A stretch of DNA of 64,000 nt from an uncultured Mesonia sp. (GCA_947494545.1 CANLVH010000004.1:1-64000); one strand, 5' to 3'. Counted from the first letter of the stretch, positions 1 to 9,063 are shown. Notes: a model not told the origin generated them from the sequence alone. Made by a program: numbers and translations.

Positions 1-101
1 AAGCCTTTGGGGAGTCTAAACCAAAAGTAGAATGCGACAACTGTACAGAAGAACAATACCAAGAAAATAGAAGGTCTAAATTTATAATTGTAAAGCAGTA
101 A
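1..101 (+). CDS. OmpA-family protein, C-terminal fragment (partial, 5' end outside window)
   Basis: Reading frame 3 is open from the window edge to a TAA at 99-101 and gives 32 residues ending NRRSKFIIVKQ. The stretch AFGES...C..CTEEQYQENRRS resembles the last segment of the OmpA peptidoglycan-binding domain in flavobacterial outer-membrane proteins, where an NRR motif near the end contributes to peptidoglycan binding and a Cys pair precedes it. Only the tail is visible, so the N-terminal part (barrel, lipoprotein or TPR/PD40 repeats) cannot be judged. A hairpin terminator follows at 122-150. The OmpA assignment rests on a short tail and is moderately secure. Confidence 0.65.
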   Translation, partial: AFGESKPKVECDNCTEEQYQENRRSKFIIVKQ

Positions 102-121
102 TTAATTAAGATTTAAATTTA

Positions 122-150
122 AAAAAGCGGTCTCTAAAAGGCCGCTTTTT
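122..150. terminator. Bidirectional intrinsic terminator
   Basis: Perfect 9-bp inverted repeat (AAAAAGCGG at 122-130, CCGCTTTTT at 142-150) between convergent genes. It gives a T-run on both strands and so can end both the OmpA-like transcript and the aminotransferase transcript, whose stop lies 4 bp away. Confidence 0.85.
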
Positions 151-153
151 CTA

Positions 154-1299
154 TTACAAGCTATTTATTATTTCTGCTGCCGCTTCTAAGGTTTCATTTC
201 GTTTGGCAAAACAAAAACGCAATATTTTATCGTCCTGCTTATTTTTATTAAAAACCGAAACAGGTATACTCGCCAGCTTTTTTTCCTTAATTAAACGTAT
301 CGCATAAGCAGTGTCTTTCTCTGTTGTTATATTTTTATAGGAAACCGGTTGAAAATAAGTTCCTTCAGAAGGGGCAAACTCTAATCTAGAATCTTTGATT
401 AAATCTAAAAAATAGTCTCTTTTTTCTTGGTAAAATTGCGATAACTCCAAATAGAGTTCTTCTTTTTGCAAATAGTCGTTTAACGCAATTTGTAATGGAT
501 GGTTTACACAAAAAACATTGTACTGGTGTACTTTTTGAAATTCTTTCATCAAAGCTTTAGGAGCCACACAGTAACCCAGTTTCCAACCGGTTACGTGAAA
601 GGTCTTCCCAAAAGAATAGGTAATAAACGAGCGTTCCCATAAATCCTTAAATTTTGCCACGCTTTGGTGTTTGTTATCATCAAAAATTATATGTTCATAA
701 ACTTCGTCGCTAAGAACTAAAGTATCTGTTCCTTCAAGAATTTCCTGCAATTTTACAAGGTCTTGTTTTTTTAGAACTTTACCCGTGGGATTGTGCGGGG
801 TATTAATGATTATCATTTTAGTTTTCTTAGATACTTTTCGTTGCACTTCTTCCCAATCTATAATATAATCAGGAGCTTGCATTTGAATTAAAACCGGTTT
901 GCCTCCGTACAATTCTATAGCCGGTTCATAACAATCGTATGCAGGTTTAAATACAATTACTTCATCATCTTTGCGCACAAAGGCAGAAATAGCCGTAAAT
1001 ATAGCTTGGGTTGCGCCGGCAGTAATTGTAATATCTGTTTCGGGATGATAATTGCTTCCATAAAGATGGTTGAGCTTATTACATAGTGTTTCGCGTAAAC
1101 TAAAAATCCCCGCTAAGGGTGCATACTGATTTTTACCTGCTTTACGGAAAGATTTTTCTACCAAATCTAATAGATTTGAATCTGGCATATAATCCGGAAA
1201 GCCTTGCGAGAGATTTATGGCTCGGTGTTTATGCGCCAAATGACTCATTTCAGTAAAAATAGTAGTTCCTACATTGGGAAGTTTAGACGTTAGGTTCAT
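154..1299 (-). CDS. PLP-dependent aminotransferase, methionine aminotransferase (YbdL/KAT) type
   Basis: A 381-residue fold-type I, class I/II aminotransferase. Visible landmarks are INLSQGFPD near residues 28-36, NTPHNPTG at 166-173, SDEVYEH with Asp198 and Tyr201 that contact the PLP ring, and SFGKTFHVTGWKLGY with Lys232 as the Schiff-base lysine. The SQGFPDY and SFGKTFHVTGWK signatures are those of the YbdL/kynurenine aminotransferase subgroup, which transaminates methionine and aromatic amino acids with 2-oxo acids in the cytoplasm and serves methionine salvage or general transamination. It lies convergent to an OmpA-like gene and downstream of sdhCAB, separated from it by a terminator, so it is probably its own unit. 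Length is normal. The family is certain; the preferred substrate is inferred. Confidence 0.85.
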   Translation of the reverse strand: MNLTSKLPNVGTTIFTEMSHLAHKHRAINLSQGFPDYMPDSNLLDLVEKSFRKAGKNQYAPLAGIFSLRETLCNKLNHLYGSNYHPETDITITAGATQAIFTAISAFVRKDDEVIVFKPAYDCYEPAIELYGGKPVLIQMQAPDYIIDWEEVQRKVSKKTKMIIINTPHNPTGKVLKKQDLVKLQEILEGTDTLVLSDEVYEHIIFDDNKHQSVAKFKDLWERSFITYSFGKTFHVTGWKLGYCVAPKALMKEFQKVHQYNVFCVNHPLQIALNDYLQKEELYLELSQFYQEKRDYFLDLIKDSRLEFAPSEGTYFQPVSYKNITTEKDTAYAIRLIKEKKLASIPVSVFNKNKQDDKILRFCFAKRNETLEAAAEIINSL

Positions 1300-1327
1300 G
1301 GTTTAAAGTTTATTTACTTATAAGATA

Positions 1328-1366
1328 AAAAAATTCCCAAACTCTATTAGAATTTGGGAATTTTTT
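1328..1366 (-). terminator. Terminator of the sdhCAB operon
   Basis: Perfect 14-bp inverted repeat, arms 1328-1341 and 1353-1366 (AAAAAATTCCCAAA and its complement) with an 11-nt loop, about 20 nt after the sdhB stop on the minus strand and followed there by a T-run. It separates sdh from the aminotransferase gene. Confidence 0.9.
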
Positions 1367-1386
1367 ATAAAATATAATTTAATACC

Positions 1387-2133
1387 TCATTTTTTGGTCG
1401 TTGCCGAAAGGTATTCGCGGTTCATTCTGGCAATGTTTTCTAAAGAAATTCCTTTTGGGCATTCTAATTCACATGCTCCTGTGTTACTACAATTACCAAA
1501 ACCTTCCTCATCCATCTGTCTTACCATTGCTTGTACACGATCTGCTGCTTCTACTTCTCCTTGTGGTAACAACGCATATTGCGAAACTTTGGCAGACGTA
1601 AATAACATAGCGCTGGCATTTTTACAAGCTGCTACACAAGCTCCGCAACCAATACAAGTTGCAGCGTTAAAGGAATCGTCTGCATCGTGTTTGTTTACCG
1701 GAATGGTATTAGCATCTATCGTGTTTCCCGATGTGTTTACCGATACATAACCACCTGCTTGCTGAATACGATCAAAAGAGGTACGGTCTACAATTAAATC
1801 TTTTATAACTGGAAAAGCAGTTGCTCTAAAAGGTTCTATAACAATGGTATCACCATCTTTAAAGCTGCGCATATGCAATTGGCAAGTTGTAGTAAGTTTT
1901 TCGGGCCCGTGTGGCTCGCCGTTAATTTGCAAGTTACAAGAACCACAAATACCTTCTCTACAATCATGATCAAACTCTACCGGATCATCACCTTTTGCTA
2001 CCAATTCTTCGTTAAGTACATCTAACATTTCTAGAAAAGACATATCGCCTTCTATACCATCTATTGGGTAGTCAACTATTTTTCCTTTTGCGTTGGCGTT
2101 TTCTTGACGCCATATTTTTAATGTAAGTTTCAT
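1387..2133 (-). CDS. sdhB: Succinate dehydrogenase/fumarate reductase iron-sulfur subunit
   Basis: A 248-residue SdhB carrying electrons from the flavoprotein to the membrane quinone site. The N-terminal ferredoxin domain binds [2Fe-2S] through Cys58, Cys63, Cys66 and Cys84 ([10 protein letters not shown]...C). The C-terminal domain has [11 protein letters not shown] (Cys160, 163, 166, 170), Cys215, Cys221 and Cys225, the pattern for [4Fe-4S] plus [3Fe-4S]. It is the last gene of sdhC-sdhA-sdhB, reading leftward. The order and the single large cytochrome subunit indicate a B-type (Wolinella/Bacillus-like) complex working with menaquinone. The 77-bp gap to sdhA is long for an operon and holds short tandem repeats. 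The assignment is firm. Confidence 0.96.
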   Translation of the reverse strand: MKLTLKIWRQENANAKGKIVDYPIDGIEGDMSFLEMLDVLNEELVAKGDDPVEFDHDCREGICGSCNLQINGEPHGPEKLTTTCQLHMRSFKDGDTIVIEPFRATAFPVIKDLIVDRTSFDRIQQAGGYVSVNTSGNTIDANTIPVNKHDADDSFNAATCIGCGACVAACKNASAMLFTSAKVSQYALLPQGEVEAADRVQAMVRQMDEEGFGNCSNTGACELECPKGISLENIARMNREYLSATTKK

Positions 2134-2150
2134 ATTCTTTATTAGATTTT

Positions 2151-2205
2151 AGTATTGAGTATTGAGTACCGAGTGGCTAAATCCTAACACCTCTTTTTCA
2201 ATACT
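2151..2205. repeat. Short tandem repeat with matching inverted copy between sdhA and sdhB
   Basis: On the plus strand AGTATTG is repeated at 2151-2157 and 2158-2164, followed by a degenerate AGTACCG at 2165-2171. An inverted copy, TCAATACT, lies at 2198-2205. The segment could fold into a loose hairpin between sdhA and sdhB in the operon mRNA. Function unknown. Confidence 0.6.
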
Positions 2206-2210
2206 TACAT

Positions 2211-4214
2211 CTATTTATAACTTCTTGTTTTTAATTCAATATAATCGAATTCCAAGTTTTCTTTATGCAACTCAGCTTCCCGCGGATCGCCGGTGTATTC
2301 CCAAGCTGCTACATATTTATAATTTTCATCGTCTCGCAAAGCTTCTCCTTCTTCGGTTTGGTATTCTTCCCTAAAGTGTCCTCCACAAGATTCGTTACGG
2401 TGTAAAGCATCTTTTGCAAACAATTCTGCAAGTTCTAAGAAATCTGCTACACGGCCGGCTTTTTCTAATTCGGCGTTTTTAGTTTCGGTTTTACCGGTAA
2501 CTTTTACGTTTTTCCAGAAATCTTCGCGTAAAGCTCTAATTTCGTCTAAGGCTTCTTTTAAACCTTTGGCATTTCTAGCCATACCACATTTGTTCCACAT
2601 AATTTTTCCTAATTTTTTGTGGTAGTGATCTACAGAATTTTTCCCGCCGGCATTCATTAAACGATCAATTTTATCGCGAACAGCCTTTTCTGCTTCGTCA
2701 AATTCTTTAGTATCGTCTGAGATAGGACCGGTTTTAATATCGTTTGATAAATAATCTCCTATTGTATATGGTAAAACGAAATAACCGTCTGCCAAGCCTT
2801 GCATTAAGGCAGAAGCTCCAAGTCTGTTAGCGCCGTGGTCAGAGAAGTTGGCTTCTCCTGCGGCATAACAACCAGGTATGGTAGTTTGTAAATTGTAGTC
2901 TACCCAAAGTCCGCCCATTGTGTAATGCACAGCGGGATAAATCATCATTGGGGTTTCGTACGGATTTTGTGCTACAATTTTTTGATACATTTCAAACAAG
3001 TTGCCGTATTTATTTTCTACAGCTTCTTTTCCTAAACGAATAATTTCTTCTTTGGAAGGATTTTTATGTCCGGAAGCAAAAGCTTTTTCTTTTCCGTAAC
3101 GCTCAAAAGCGCTAGAGAAATCTAAAAATACAGCTTCTCCGGTTTTATTAACGCCAAAACCTGCATCGCAACGCTCTTTTGCTGCTCTAGAGGCCACGTC
3201 TCGTGGTACTAAGTTACCAAAAGCAGGGTATCTTCTTTCTAAATAATAATCGCGTTCGTCTTCAGACAGTTCGGTTGGTTTTAATTTACCTGCGCGTATA
3301 GCTTCGGCATCTTCTTTCTTTTTAGGAACCCAGATTCTACCATCATTCCGTAAAGATTCTGACATCAATGTTAACTTAGATTGATGTTCTCCGGAAACGG
3401 GAATACAAGTTGGGTGAATTTGCGTATAACACGGATTAGCAAAATAAGCTCCGCGTCTGTGCGCGCGCCAAGCTGCCATTACGTTACTTCCCATTGCGTT
3501 GGTAGAAAGAAAGAACACGTTACCATAACCGCCAGAGGCAATTACTACTGCGTGTGCTGCGTGTCTTTCTATCTCGCCGGTAATCATATCGCGAGCAATA
3601 ATTCCGCGGGCTTTACCGTCTACCACAACCAAATCCATCATTTCATGGCGGTTAAAGGCTTGTATTTTACCACGGTTTATTTGGCGGTTCATTGCAGAGT
3701 AAGCCCCTAATAAAAGTTGCTGTCCTGTTTGTCCTTTGGCATAAAATGTTCTGGAAACCAAAACCCCACCAAAAGAGCGATTATCTAAATAGCCGCCATA
3801 TTCGCGAGCAAACGGAACTCCTTGTGCCACACATTGATCTATAATATTACCGGAAACTTCTGCCAACCTATAAACATTGGCTTCGCGCGAGCGATAATCG
3901 CCTCCTTTTACAGTATCGTAAAACAAACGGTAATCTGAGTCACCGTCTCCTTGGTAGTTTTTAGATGCGTTTATTCCTCCTTGTGCCGCAATAGAGTGCG
4001 CGCGACGAGGAGAATCTTGATAACAAAATGTTTTTACATTATAACCTAATTCTGCAAGAGTTGCTGCAGCGCTACCACCTGCTAAGCCAGTACCTACAAC
4101 AATAATATCTATATTACGTTTATTTGCCGGATTAACCAGGTTAATATTGTTCTTGTGATTGTTCCACTTTTCTGCAAGTGGTCCTTCTGGTATTTTTGAT
4201 TCTAAAACTGACAT
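2211..4214 (-). CDS. sdhA: Succinate dehydrogenase/fumarate reductase flavoprotein subunit
   Basis: A 667-residue catalytic subunit that oxidises succinate to fumarate. The Rossmann motif [12 protein letters not shown] is at residues 39-50. [10 protein letters not shown] at 71-80 places His73 at the position that binds FAD covalently. [15 protein letters not shown] is the substrate/capping region, and [19 protein letters not shown] is the conserved FAD-contact segment near the end of the FAD domain. Length is typical of the Bacteroidota/epsilon-type enzyme (longer than E. coli SdhA). It starts 14 bp after sdhC and shares its transcript. The complex acts on the cytoplasmic face of the inner membrane. 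No anomalies seen. Confidence 0.96.
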   Translation of the reverse strand: MSVLESKIPEGPLAEKWNNHKNNINLVNPANKRNIDIIVVGTGLAGGSAAATLAELGYNVKTFCYQDSPRRAHSIAAQGGINASKNYQGDGDSDYRLFYDTVKGGDYRSREANVYRLAEVSGNIIDQCVAQGVPFAREYGGYLDNRSFGGVLVSRTFYAKGQTGQQLLLGAYSAMNRQINRGKIQAFNRHEMMDLVVVDGKARGIIARDMITGEIERHAAHAVVIASGGYGNVFFLSTNAMGSNVMAAWRAHRRGAYFANPCYTQIHPTCIPVSGEHQSKLTLMSESLRNDGRIWVPKKKEDAEAIRAGKLKPTELSEDERDYYLERRYPAFGNLVPRDVASRAAKERCDAGFGVNKTGEAVFLDFSSAFERYGKEKAFASGHKNPSKEEIIRLGKEAVENKYGNLFEMYQKIVAQNPYETPMMIYPAVHYTMGGLWVDYNLQTTIPGCYAAGEANFSDHGANRLGASALMQGLADGYFVLPYTIGDYLSNDIKTGPISDDTKEFDEAEKAVRDKIDRLMNAGGKNSVDHYHKKLGKIMWNKCGMARNAKGLKEALDEIRALREDFWKNVKVTGKTETKNAELEKAGRVADFLELAELFAKDALHRNESCGGHFREEYQTEEGEALRDDENYKYVAAWEYTGDPREAELHKENLEFDYIELKTRSYK

Positions 4215-4228
4215 AAATCTTCCGTAAA

Positions 4229-4930
4229 TTATAATGTATTAATATAGTGATATAGGGCAATAAAAATAAACCCTAAAGGAACAATAATGGCGTATGCGGT
4301 AGTAAGACCACGAACCCATTTTGAGGCGCTACTTTGGTAACCTTTAAGACCTTCTTGGTACTTGTTTTTAACGCCTAAAGATTGGAAAGATGAAGCAAAA
4401 CCGTGCAACAAATGCAGCATTAAAAATATAAATGCAATAACATATATGCCAACACGTACAGGGCTTTCAAATTTTGTTACTAAATCTTCGTAATAACGTG
4501 TAGAGTTTTCGCCAATTGGATTAGTTTCTACATATTTATGAATCATTTCTGGAACCCAAAAATCATAAAAATGTAAACCTAAAAATGCCAATACAACAGC
4601 GCCAGAAAAAATCATGTTTCTAGAAACCCAAGTAGAATTTGCACTACCATTAAATTTTACATAATTGACAGCCCGGGCTCTGTTGTTTTTAATTTCTAAG
4701 TAAATACCCATTATAAAGTGAAAAACCACCCCAAAAATAAGTACCGGTTGCAACAGGGCTTGTACTACAAAATTATTTCCCATAAAATGAGAAAAGTTAT
4801 TAAATAGTTCTGCACTTATTACAGAGGTAAAGTTTACAGTTAAATGTTGAGCTAAAAATAAGACTAGGAAAAGTCCCGACAAGGCCATAGCAACTTTACG
4901 TGCTATGGTTGATTTTAATAATCCACTCAT
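4229..4930 (-). CDS. sdhC: Succinate dehydrogenase cytochrome b558 subunit (B-type, five TM helices)
   Basis: Membrane anchor of the sdh complex, 233 residues from the ATG at 4930 ([13 protein letters not shown]...). Hydrophobic segments near residues 16-36, 58-80, 103-125, 153-178 and 207-230 fit the five-helix, di-heme B-type anchor, with several His in or beside helices (QHLTVN, FHFIMG, LHFYDF, LHLLHGF) as candidate heme ligands. The open frame extends 11 codons upstream to a TTG at 4963, but that TTG lies inside a promoter (-7 box 4961-4968). The ATG at 4930 is preceded by the A-rich leader usual for the phylum, so it is the better start. It is the first gene of sdhCAB, and menaquinone is the likely electron acceptor. 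Confidence 0.9.
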   Translation of the reverse strand: MSGLLKSTIARKVAMALSGLFLVLFLAQHLTVNFTSVISAELFNNFSHFMGNNFVVQALLQPVLIFGVVFHFIMGIYLEIKNNRARAVNYVKFNGSANSTWVSRNMIFSGAVVLAFLGLHFYDFWVPEMIHKYVETNPIGENSTRYYEDLVTKFESPVRVGIYVIAFIFLMLHLLHGFASSFQSLGVKNKYQEGLKGYQSSASKWVRGLTTAYAIIVPLGFIFIALYHYINTL

Positions 4931-4960
4931 TGGTTTTTGTTTGTTTAGAGAAATTTCTAA

Positions 4961-4992
4961 CAAAAATACGCTTACTTAAAGTTATTAACAAA
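4961..4992 (-). promoter_or_regulatory. Bacteroidota-type promoter of sdhCAB
   Basis: On the minus strand TTTG (4992-4989) is followed after 20 nt by TATTTTTG (4968-4961), matching the TTTG / TAnnTTTG consensus of the primary sigma factor of Bacteroidota. The expected transcript start is about 4957, roughly 27 nt before the sdhC ATG. Confidence 0.75.
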
Positions 4993-5103
4993 CTTTGCTC
5001 TGCGTTTAAGTTTTATTTAGAATTAGTTTAATCAAGCATAAGATTGCTGAATAGATTTGCTAAGTTTTAAGAAGTATTAAAGCGTAGTATACTATAGAAT
5101 TAG

Positions 5104-5111
5104 TAATTTTG
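5104..5111 (+). promoter_or_regulatory. Putative -7 promoter box of the aminopeptidase gene
   Basis: TAATTTTG matches TAnnTTTG 26 nt before the ATG at 5138. No clear TTTG is seen at the -33 position, so this is a half-site call. Confidence 0.4.
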
Positions 5112-5137
5112 AAGAAATCTAAAATTATATAGTTATT

Positions 5138-6430
5138 ATGAGATATACGCCCATAGATTCTAGTTTATTTAAAGAAAACCGTAAAAATTTTATGGCGCAA
5201 ATGCGGCCAAAAAGTTTGGCTGTTTTTAACTCTAACGATGTATACCCAATTGGGGCAGACAGTACCATTCCTTTTCAACAGGATAGAAATATTTATTATT
5301 TGAGCGGAGTAGACCAAGAGGAGAGCATTTTGGTTTTATTTCCAGATGCTCCCAAAGAAAAGCACCGCGAAATTCTTTTCCTTACCGAAACCAACGAGCA
5401 TATTGCGGTTTGGGAAGGCGAGAAGCTTACCAAAGAAAAAGCCTACGAAACCTCTGGCGTAAAAACGGTATATTGGTTAAAAGATTTTCAAAAGGTTTTT
5501 CACGAATTGATGGCGCAAAGCGAGACAGTATATATTAATACCAACGAGCATTATCGCGCCAATATAGAAACCGAAACTCGGGAAGCACGTTTTAATAAGT
5601 GGTTAAAAAAGACCTATCCGGCTCATTCTGTAGCAAAAAGTAATCCTATTTTGCAGCGTTTACGTTCCGTAAAGCATCCTTTAGAGCTGGAAGCTATGCA
5701 AGAAGCTTGTAATATTACCAAAAAAGGCTTTAAAAGAATTCTCAATTTTGTAAAACCCGGGGTTTGGGAATACGAGATTGAAGCGGAGTTTATGCACGAA
5801 TTCTTGCGTAACCGCTCCCGCGGATTTGCTTATACGCCAATTGTGGCTTCGGGGCAAAATGCCAATGTGTTGCATTATATAGAAAATAAAGACCAGTGTA
5901 AAGAGAATGAGCTTATCTTGTTGGATGTTGGCGCTGAATATGCCAATTATGCTAGCGATATGTCGCGTACCATTCCCGTTTCCGGAAGGTTTACCAAACG
6001 CCAAAAAGAGGTATACAATAAAATAAACCAAATTAAAAAAGAAGCATCAAAAATGCTTGTACCTGGCACAATGTGGGAAGAGTACCACAAAGAAGTTGGT
6101 AAAATGGCAACCGCAGCTTTCTTAGAATTAGGCGTATTGGATAAAGCCGATGTGCAAAACGAAGATCCGGACTGGCCGGCGTATAAAAAATATTTTATGC
6201 ACGGTACTTCGCATAATATAGGTTTAGATACGCACGATTATGGTTTGTTGTACGAACCAATGAAAGCTAACCAAGTTTACACGGTAGAACCCGGAATTTA
6301 TTTGCCGGACGAAGGCTTCGGGATTAGATTGGAAGACGATTTGGTAATTCAAGAAAAAGGCGAGCCTTTTAACTTGATGCGCGATATTCCTATTGAAGCA
6401 GACGAAATTGAAGATTTAATGAATCAGTAA
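5138..6430 (+). CDS. Xaa-Pro aminopeptidase (aminopeptidase P, M24B family)
   Basis: A 430-residue pita-bread metallopeptidase that removes N-terminal residues preceding proline. The N-terminal creatinase-like domain (about 1-170) contains the YYLSGVDQEES segment of AMP_N domains. The C-terminal catalytic domain has the complete di-manganese ligand set: Asp263 (LLDVGAEY), Asp274 (YASDMSRT), His359 (HGTSHNIGLDTHD), Glu384 (VEPGIYL) and Glu399 (IRLEDD). The spacing matches E. coli PepP. No signal peptide, so cytoplasmic. It is monocistronic, with a perfect terminator 20 bp downstream, and diverges from sdhCAB. Confidence 0.92.
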   Translation: MRYTPIDSSLFKENRKNFMAQMRPKSLAVFNSNDVYPIGADSTIPFQQDRNIYYLSGVDQEESILVLFPDAPKEKHREILFLTETNEHIAVWEGEKLTKEKAYETSGVKTVYWLKDFQKVFHELMAQSETVYINTNEHYRANIETETREARFNKWLKKTYPAHSVAKSNPILQRLRSVKHPLELEAMQEACNITKKGFKRILNFVKPGVWEYEIEAEFMHEFLRNRSRGFAYTPIVASGQNANVLHYIENKDQCKENELILLDVGAEYANYASDMSRTIPVSGRFTKRQKEVYNKINQIKKEASKMLVPGTMWEEYHKEVGKMATAAFLELGVLDKADVQNEDPDWPAYKKYFMHGTSHNIGLDTHDYGLLYEPMKANQVYTVEPGIYLPDEGFGIRLEDDLVIQEKGEPFNLMRDIPIEADEIEDLMNQ

Positions 6431-6450
6431 TTTTTGTATCTTACAACTAT

Positions 6451-6489
6451 AAAAAAACCTGCTTAGATTTATTTTAAGCAGGTTTTTTT
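6451..6489. terminator. Bidirectional intrinsic terminator
   Basis: Perfect inverted repeat AAAAAAACCTGCTTA / TAAGCAGGTTTTTTT with a 9-10-nt loop between the convergent aminopeptidase (+) and serine hydrolase (-) genes. T-runs occur on both strands. Confidence 0.93.
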
Positions 6490-6521
6490 GTTACTGATAA
6501 TTTTGAGATTTTGTTAAAAGA

Positions 6522-8075
6522 TTATTCTTTCACTCTTTTTAAACGCAAATCGCCAAAATTAAAACTAAAGTCGGTTATTGGGGCAATGTACTGTAAGGTG
6601 GCACTTTGGGCTTTTCCGTTTTTATCTAGGTTAAAAAGCACAAACACATCGGCATCAAAACTTCTGTTGTTCCATTTTGCTACATAAGTGGTGGTGTTGT
6701 ACGGCAACAATTCGCCTTCCAGCTGTTTAGATTCTTCCGAAGCAATTTTTAATTTTCCGTTTTCTTGACTAATTTTTACTTTTCCAAACCAGTTGTCTTT
6801 ATACGTACCAATTATTTGTTCCGGTTGCAGTGCAATACCTTTTTTCTGCATTTCTTTTACCTGCTGGTAAACTGCGGTTTTTATACTATCGTTTTTAGCT
6901 AACCATTTATCGTTTTTGGTTTTTAGTTTTTTTAGCCACTCCCGGTTTTCATAGTCTAAATAACTATCTTTTATAGTATTGGTAATCGTACTAAAGGCAC
7001 TTCCGCTCATTTGGTTGGTAAGTACCACAATTCCTAAATCTTTTTCGGGTAGCAAAGTAAATTGCGTTACAGTTCCTAATAACCCGCCGGTATGCGTAAC
7101 TTCTTTAAAGCCGCCTTTTACATCTTTTACAAACCAGCCTAAACCGTAGCCGTAAAAATGTGTACCGTAAGAATTGTCTTTACTTACCGGTAATGGCATT
7201 TGCAATTGCCAAAGATTATGCAATTGTTTTTCGCTTAGCAAACGTTCTCCGTCTTTGGTTACGGCATCGTTCATTAAAAATTCTGCCCAGGTTAGCATAT
7301 CAGGAATATTGCTTACCAAACCACCGGCCGGATTGGCAGTTTCACTCCAATCGTGCGGAATCTGAATTACTTCTCCTTCGGTGCGGGCGTGCGCGTCTAT
7401 GATATTCGATTTATCGGTTACGCGATTGTACGAAGCTTTAGTAGCCGTCATTCCCACCGGTTTTACAATGCGTTCTTCTATAAATTCTTCCCAAGTCATT
7501 CCGCTTAAGCGTTCTAAAACTTCGCCGGCAACAATAAACATAATGTTGTTGTATTCAAATTTATTACGGAAAGAACTAGTGGGTTCTATATACTGCAAAT
7601 GCTCTAAAATATCTTCTGCGGAATAGTTGTTGCCTTCCGGGAAAAACATCAAATCGCCGCCGCCAAGACCTAAACCGCTGCGGTGGATGAGCAAATCTTT
7701 AACGGTAAAATTTTCGGTAACCCAAGCATCTTTTAAACGGAATTCCGGTAAATGTTTGCGCACTTTATCGTTCCAGTTTAACTTACCATCGTCTACCAAC
7801 ATTGCCAATGCAAAAGCGGTAAAACCTTTGGAGTTAGAAGCAATTCCTACCAAGGTGTTTTTATTCATAGGTTTGCCGGTTGCCAACGAGCGTTTGCCAA
7901 AACCTTTGGCATAAACGGTTTTTCCGTCTTTTATTATTCCTACAGAAATGCCCGGCACTTCAAATGCTTCTAAGGTGTTTTCTACTAATTCATCTAATTT
8001 TTTTTCTTTGATCTGTGCGGAAATTCCAAAGGAAACCAAGAAAAATCCAACCGAGAGTAATTTTAAAATTTTCAT
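6522..8075 (-). CDS. Serine beta-lactamase-like hydrolase with C-terminal DUF3471 domain
   Basis: A 517-residue exported class C beta-lactamase/esterase-type protein. A signal peptide (about 1-20, ending GISA-Q) precedes the penicillin-binding-protein-like domain. That domain has SNSK (Ser80, Lys83) as the SxxK nucleophile motif, YNN at 175-177 as YxN, and HTGG at 328-331 in place of KTG. About residues 420-510 (IGTYKDNWFGKVKISQ...) form the beta-rich DUF3471 domain common in this family. Such proteins are mostly peptidases or esterases acting on D-amino-acid peptides or other periplasmic substrates; antibiotic hydrolysis cannot be inferred. It is divergent from the adjacent alpha/beta hydrolase with only 43 bp between starts. 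Confidence 0.88.
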   Translation of the reverse strand: MKILKLLSVGFFLVSFGISAQIKEKKLDELVENTLEAFEVPGISVGIIKDGKTVYAKGFGKRSLATGKPMNKNTLVGIASNSKGFTAFALAMLVDDGKLNWNDKVRKHLPEFRLKDAWVTENFTVKDLLIHRSGLGLGGGDLMFFPEGNNYSAEDILEHLQYIEPTSSFRNKFEYNNIMFIVAGEVLERLSGMTWEEFIEERIVKPVGMTATKASYNRVTDKSNIIDAHARTEGEVIQIPHDWSETANPAGGLVSNIPDMLTWAEFLMNDAVTKDGERLLSEKQLHNLWQLQMPLPVSKDNSYGTHFYGYGLGWFVKDVKGGFKEVTHTGGLLGTVTQFTLLPEKDLGIVVLTNQMSGSAFSTITNTIKDSYLDYENREWLKKLKTKNDKWLAKNDSIKTAVYQQVKEMQKKGIALQPEQIIGTYKDNWFGKVKISQENGKLKIASEESKQLEGELLPYNTTTYVAKWNNRSFDADVFVLFNLDKNGKAQSATLQYIAPITDFSFNFGDLRLKRVKE

Positions 8076-8106
8076 ATAAGCTGACTGTTTAGCGGTAAAA
8101 ACCGAT

Positions 8107-8114
8107 TATTTTTG
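8107..8114 (+). promoter_or_regulatory. Putative -7 box directly before the alpha/beta hydrolase start
   Basis: TATTTTTG ends 4 nt before the ATG at 8119. If used, transcription would begin at or next to the start codon (leaderless mRNA). The -33 region has no clear TTTG. Confidence 0.5.
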
Positions 8115-8118
8115 CGCT

Positions 8119-8910
8119 ATGCAAAATTTCGTAAACTACAAAAATATACAAATTGCCTATGCCACTCAAGGCAAAGGCGAGGTAATTGTGCTTTTGCACG
8201 GTTTTTTGGAAAGTTCTGATATGTGGCGGCACAGTATTCCGCTTTTTGAAAAAACGCACCAGGTGGTAACTATAGATTTGCTGGGGCACGGCTTTACAGA
8301 TTCTTTAGGTTACATTCATAGTATGCAAGAAATGGCGCGTAGTGTAAAAGCGGTTTTAGATTATTTAAAAATAGAAAAAGTTAGTTTTTTAGCACATTCT
8401 ATGGGAGGTTATGTGGCGTTGCACTTTACGGAATTGTTTCCGGAAAAAACCAAAAATTTATGGCTGTTAAATTCTACTACCAAGCCAGACTCCGCAGAAC
8501 GAAAAGATAACCGAACCCGTGCGCAAGGCTTGGTAAAGCAAAATAAAGATGCTTTTGTGCGAATGGCTATAAGAAATTTATTTGCGGAAGGAACCAAAAA
8601 CAACTACCAAAAACAAGTAAACCGAAATGTTGCCATTGCGCAAAAAATGAGCGTAGAAAGTATTGTAGCAACTATAGATGGTTTGAAAACCCGAAAAGAC
8701 ACCACTCGGGTTTTAAAGAATTTTACAGGGGAAAAAATAATTTTTACCGGAAAAAAAGATCCTATTATTCCGTTAGAAGACATTAAAAAGGTGGCTACGG
8801 AAACCGGTAGTAAGTTAGTTGTTTTTCCTAACGGACATATGAGTTATATAGAAGATCAGGAGTTGTTTTTGGAAGCTATGGAAAGTTTGAAGAGAAGAAA
8901 CAGAGAATAG
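8119..8910 (+). CDS. Alpha/beta-fold hydrolase
   Basis: A 263-residue cytoplasmic hydrolase. The oxyanion-hole motif HGF is at 27-29 (LLHGFLESSDMW), the nucleophile elbow AHSMGG places Ser94, Asp214 lies in GKKDPIIP, and the catalytic His240 in PNGHMSYIED, so the triad is complete. The elbow has Ala instead of the first Gly of GxSxG, a common variant. The fold covers esterases, C-C hydrolases and haloperoxidase-like enzymes, and the substrate cannot be read from the sequence. The stop codon and last residues (KRRNRE) lie at the edge of a short purine-rich direct repeat. Starts 43 bp from the divergent beta-lactamase-like gene. Confidence 0.88.
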   Translation: MQNFVNYKNIQIAYATQGKGEVIVLLHGFLESSDMWRHSIPLFEKTHQVVTIDLLGHGFTDSLGYIHSMQEMARSVKAVLDYLKIEKVSFLAHSMGGYVALHFTELFPEKTKNLWLLNSTTKPDSAERKDNRTRAQGLVKQNKDAFVRMAIRNLFAEGTKNNYQKQVNRNVAIAQKMSVESIVATIDGLKTRKDTTRVLKNFTGEKIIFTGKKDPIIPLEDIKKVATETGSKLVVFPNGHMSYIEDQELFLEAMESLKRRNRE

Positions 8911-8925
8911 AAAATAGAGAATAGA
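8902..8925. repeat. Short direct repeat (AGAGAATAGA x2)
   Basis: AGAGAATAGA occurs at 8902-8911 and 8916-8925, followed by further degenerate purine-rich units (ACCAAGATACAAGAAT) to about 8950. It overlaps the end of the hydrolase gene. It resembles the AG-rich microrepeats found between flavobacterial genes. Confidence 0.5.
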
Positions 8926-9028
8926 ACCAAGATACAAGAATATCGAAACAAGATTTTTTTGCTATACGTTGTAAGCGGTAGGGTTAAAAAAATTTGGAAA
9001 TAATAAGTTTACGTCTTTATAATAATTA

Positions 9029-9063
9029 AAAAAACTTGTCCTTATATATAAGACAAGTTTTTT
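9029..9063. terminator. Bidirectional intrinsic terminator
   Basis: Inverted repeat AAAAAACTTGTC (9029-9040) / GACAAGTTTTTT (9052-9063) with an AT-rich centre, between the convergent alpha/beta hydrolase and the 109-residue minus-strand gene. The rest of the gap 8911-9149 holds only the short repeat and no gene. Confidence 0.88.

Noticed and set aside
1394-1750. 118-codon plus-strand frame opposite sdhB
   Set aside because: Covered by a certain sdhB with all cluster cysteines; no start context or family resemblance.
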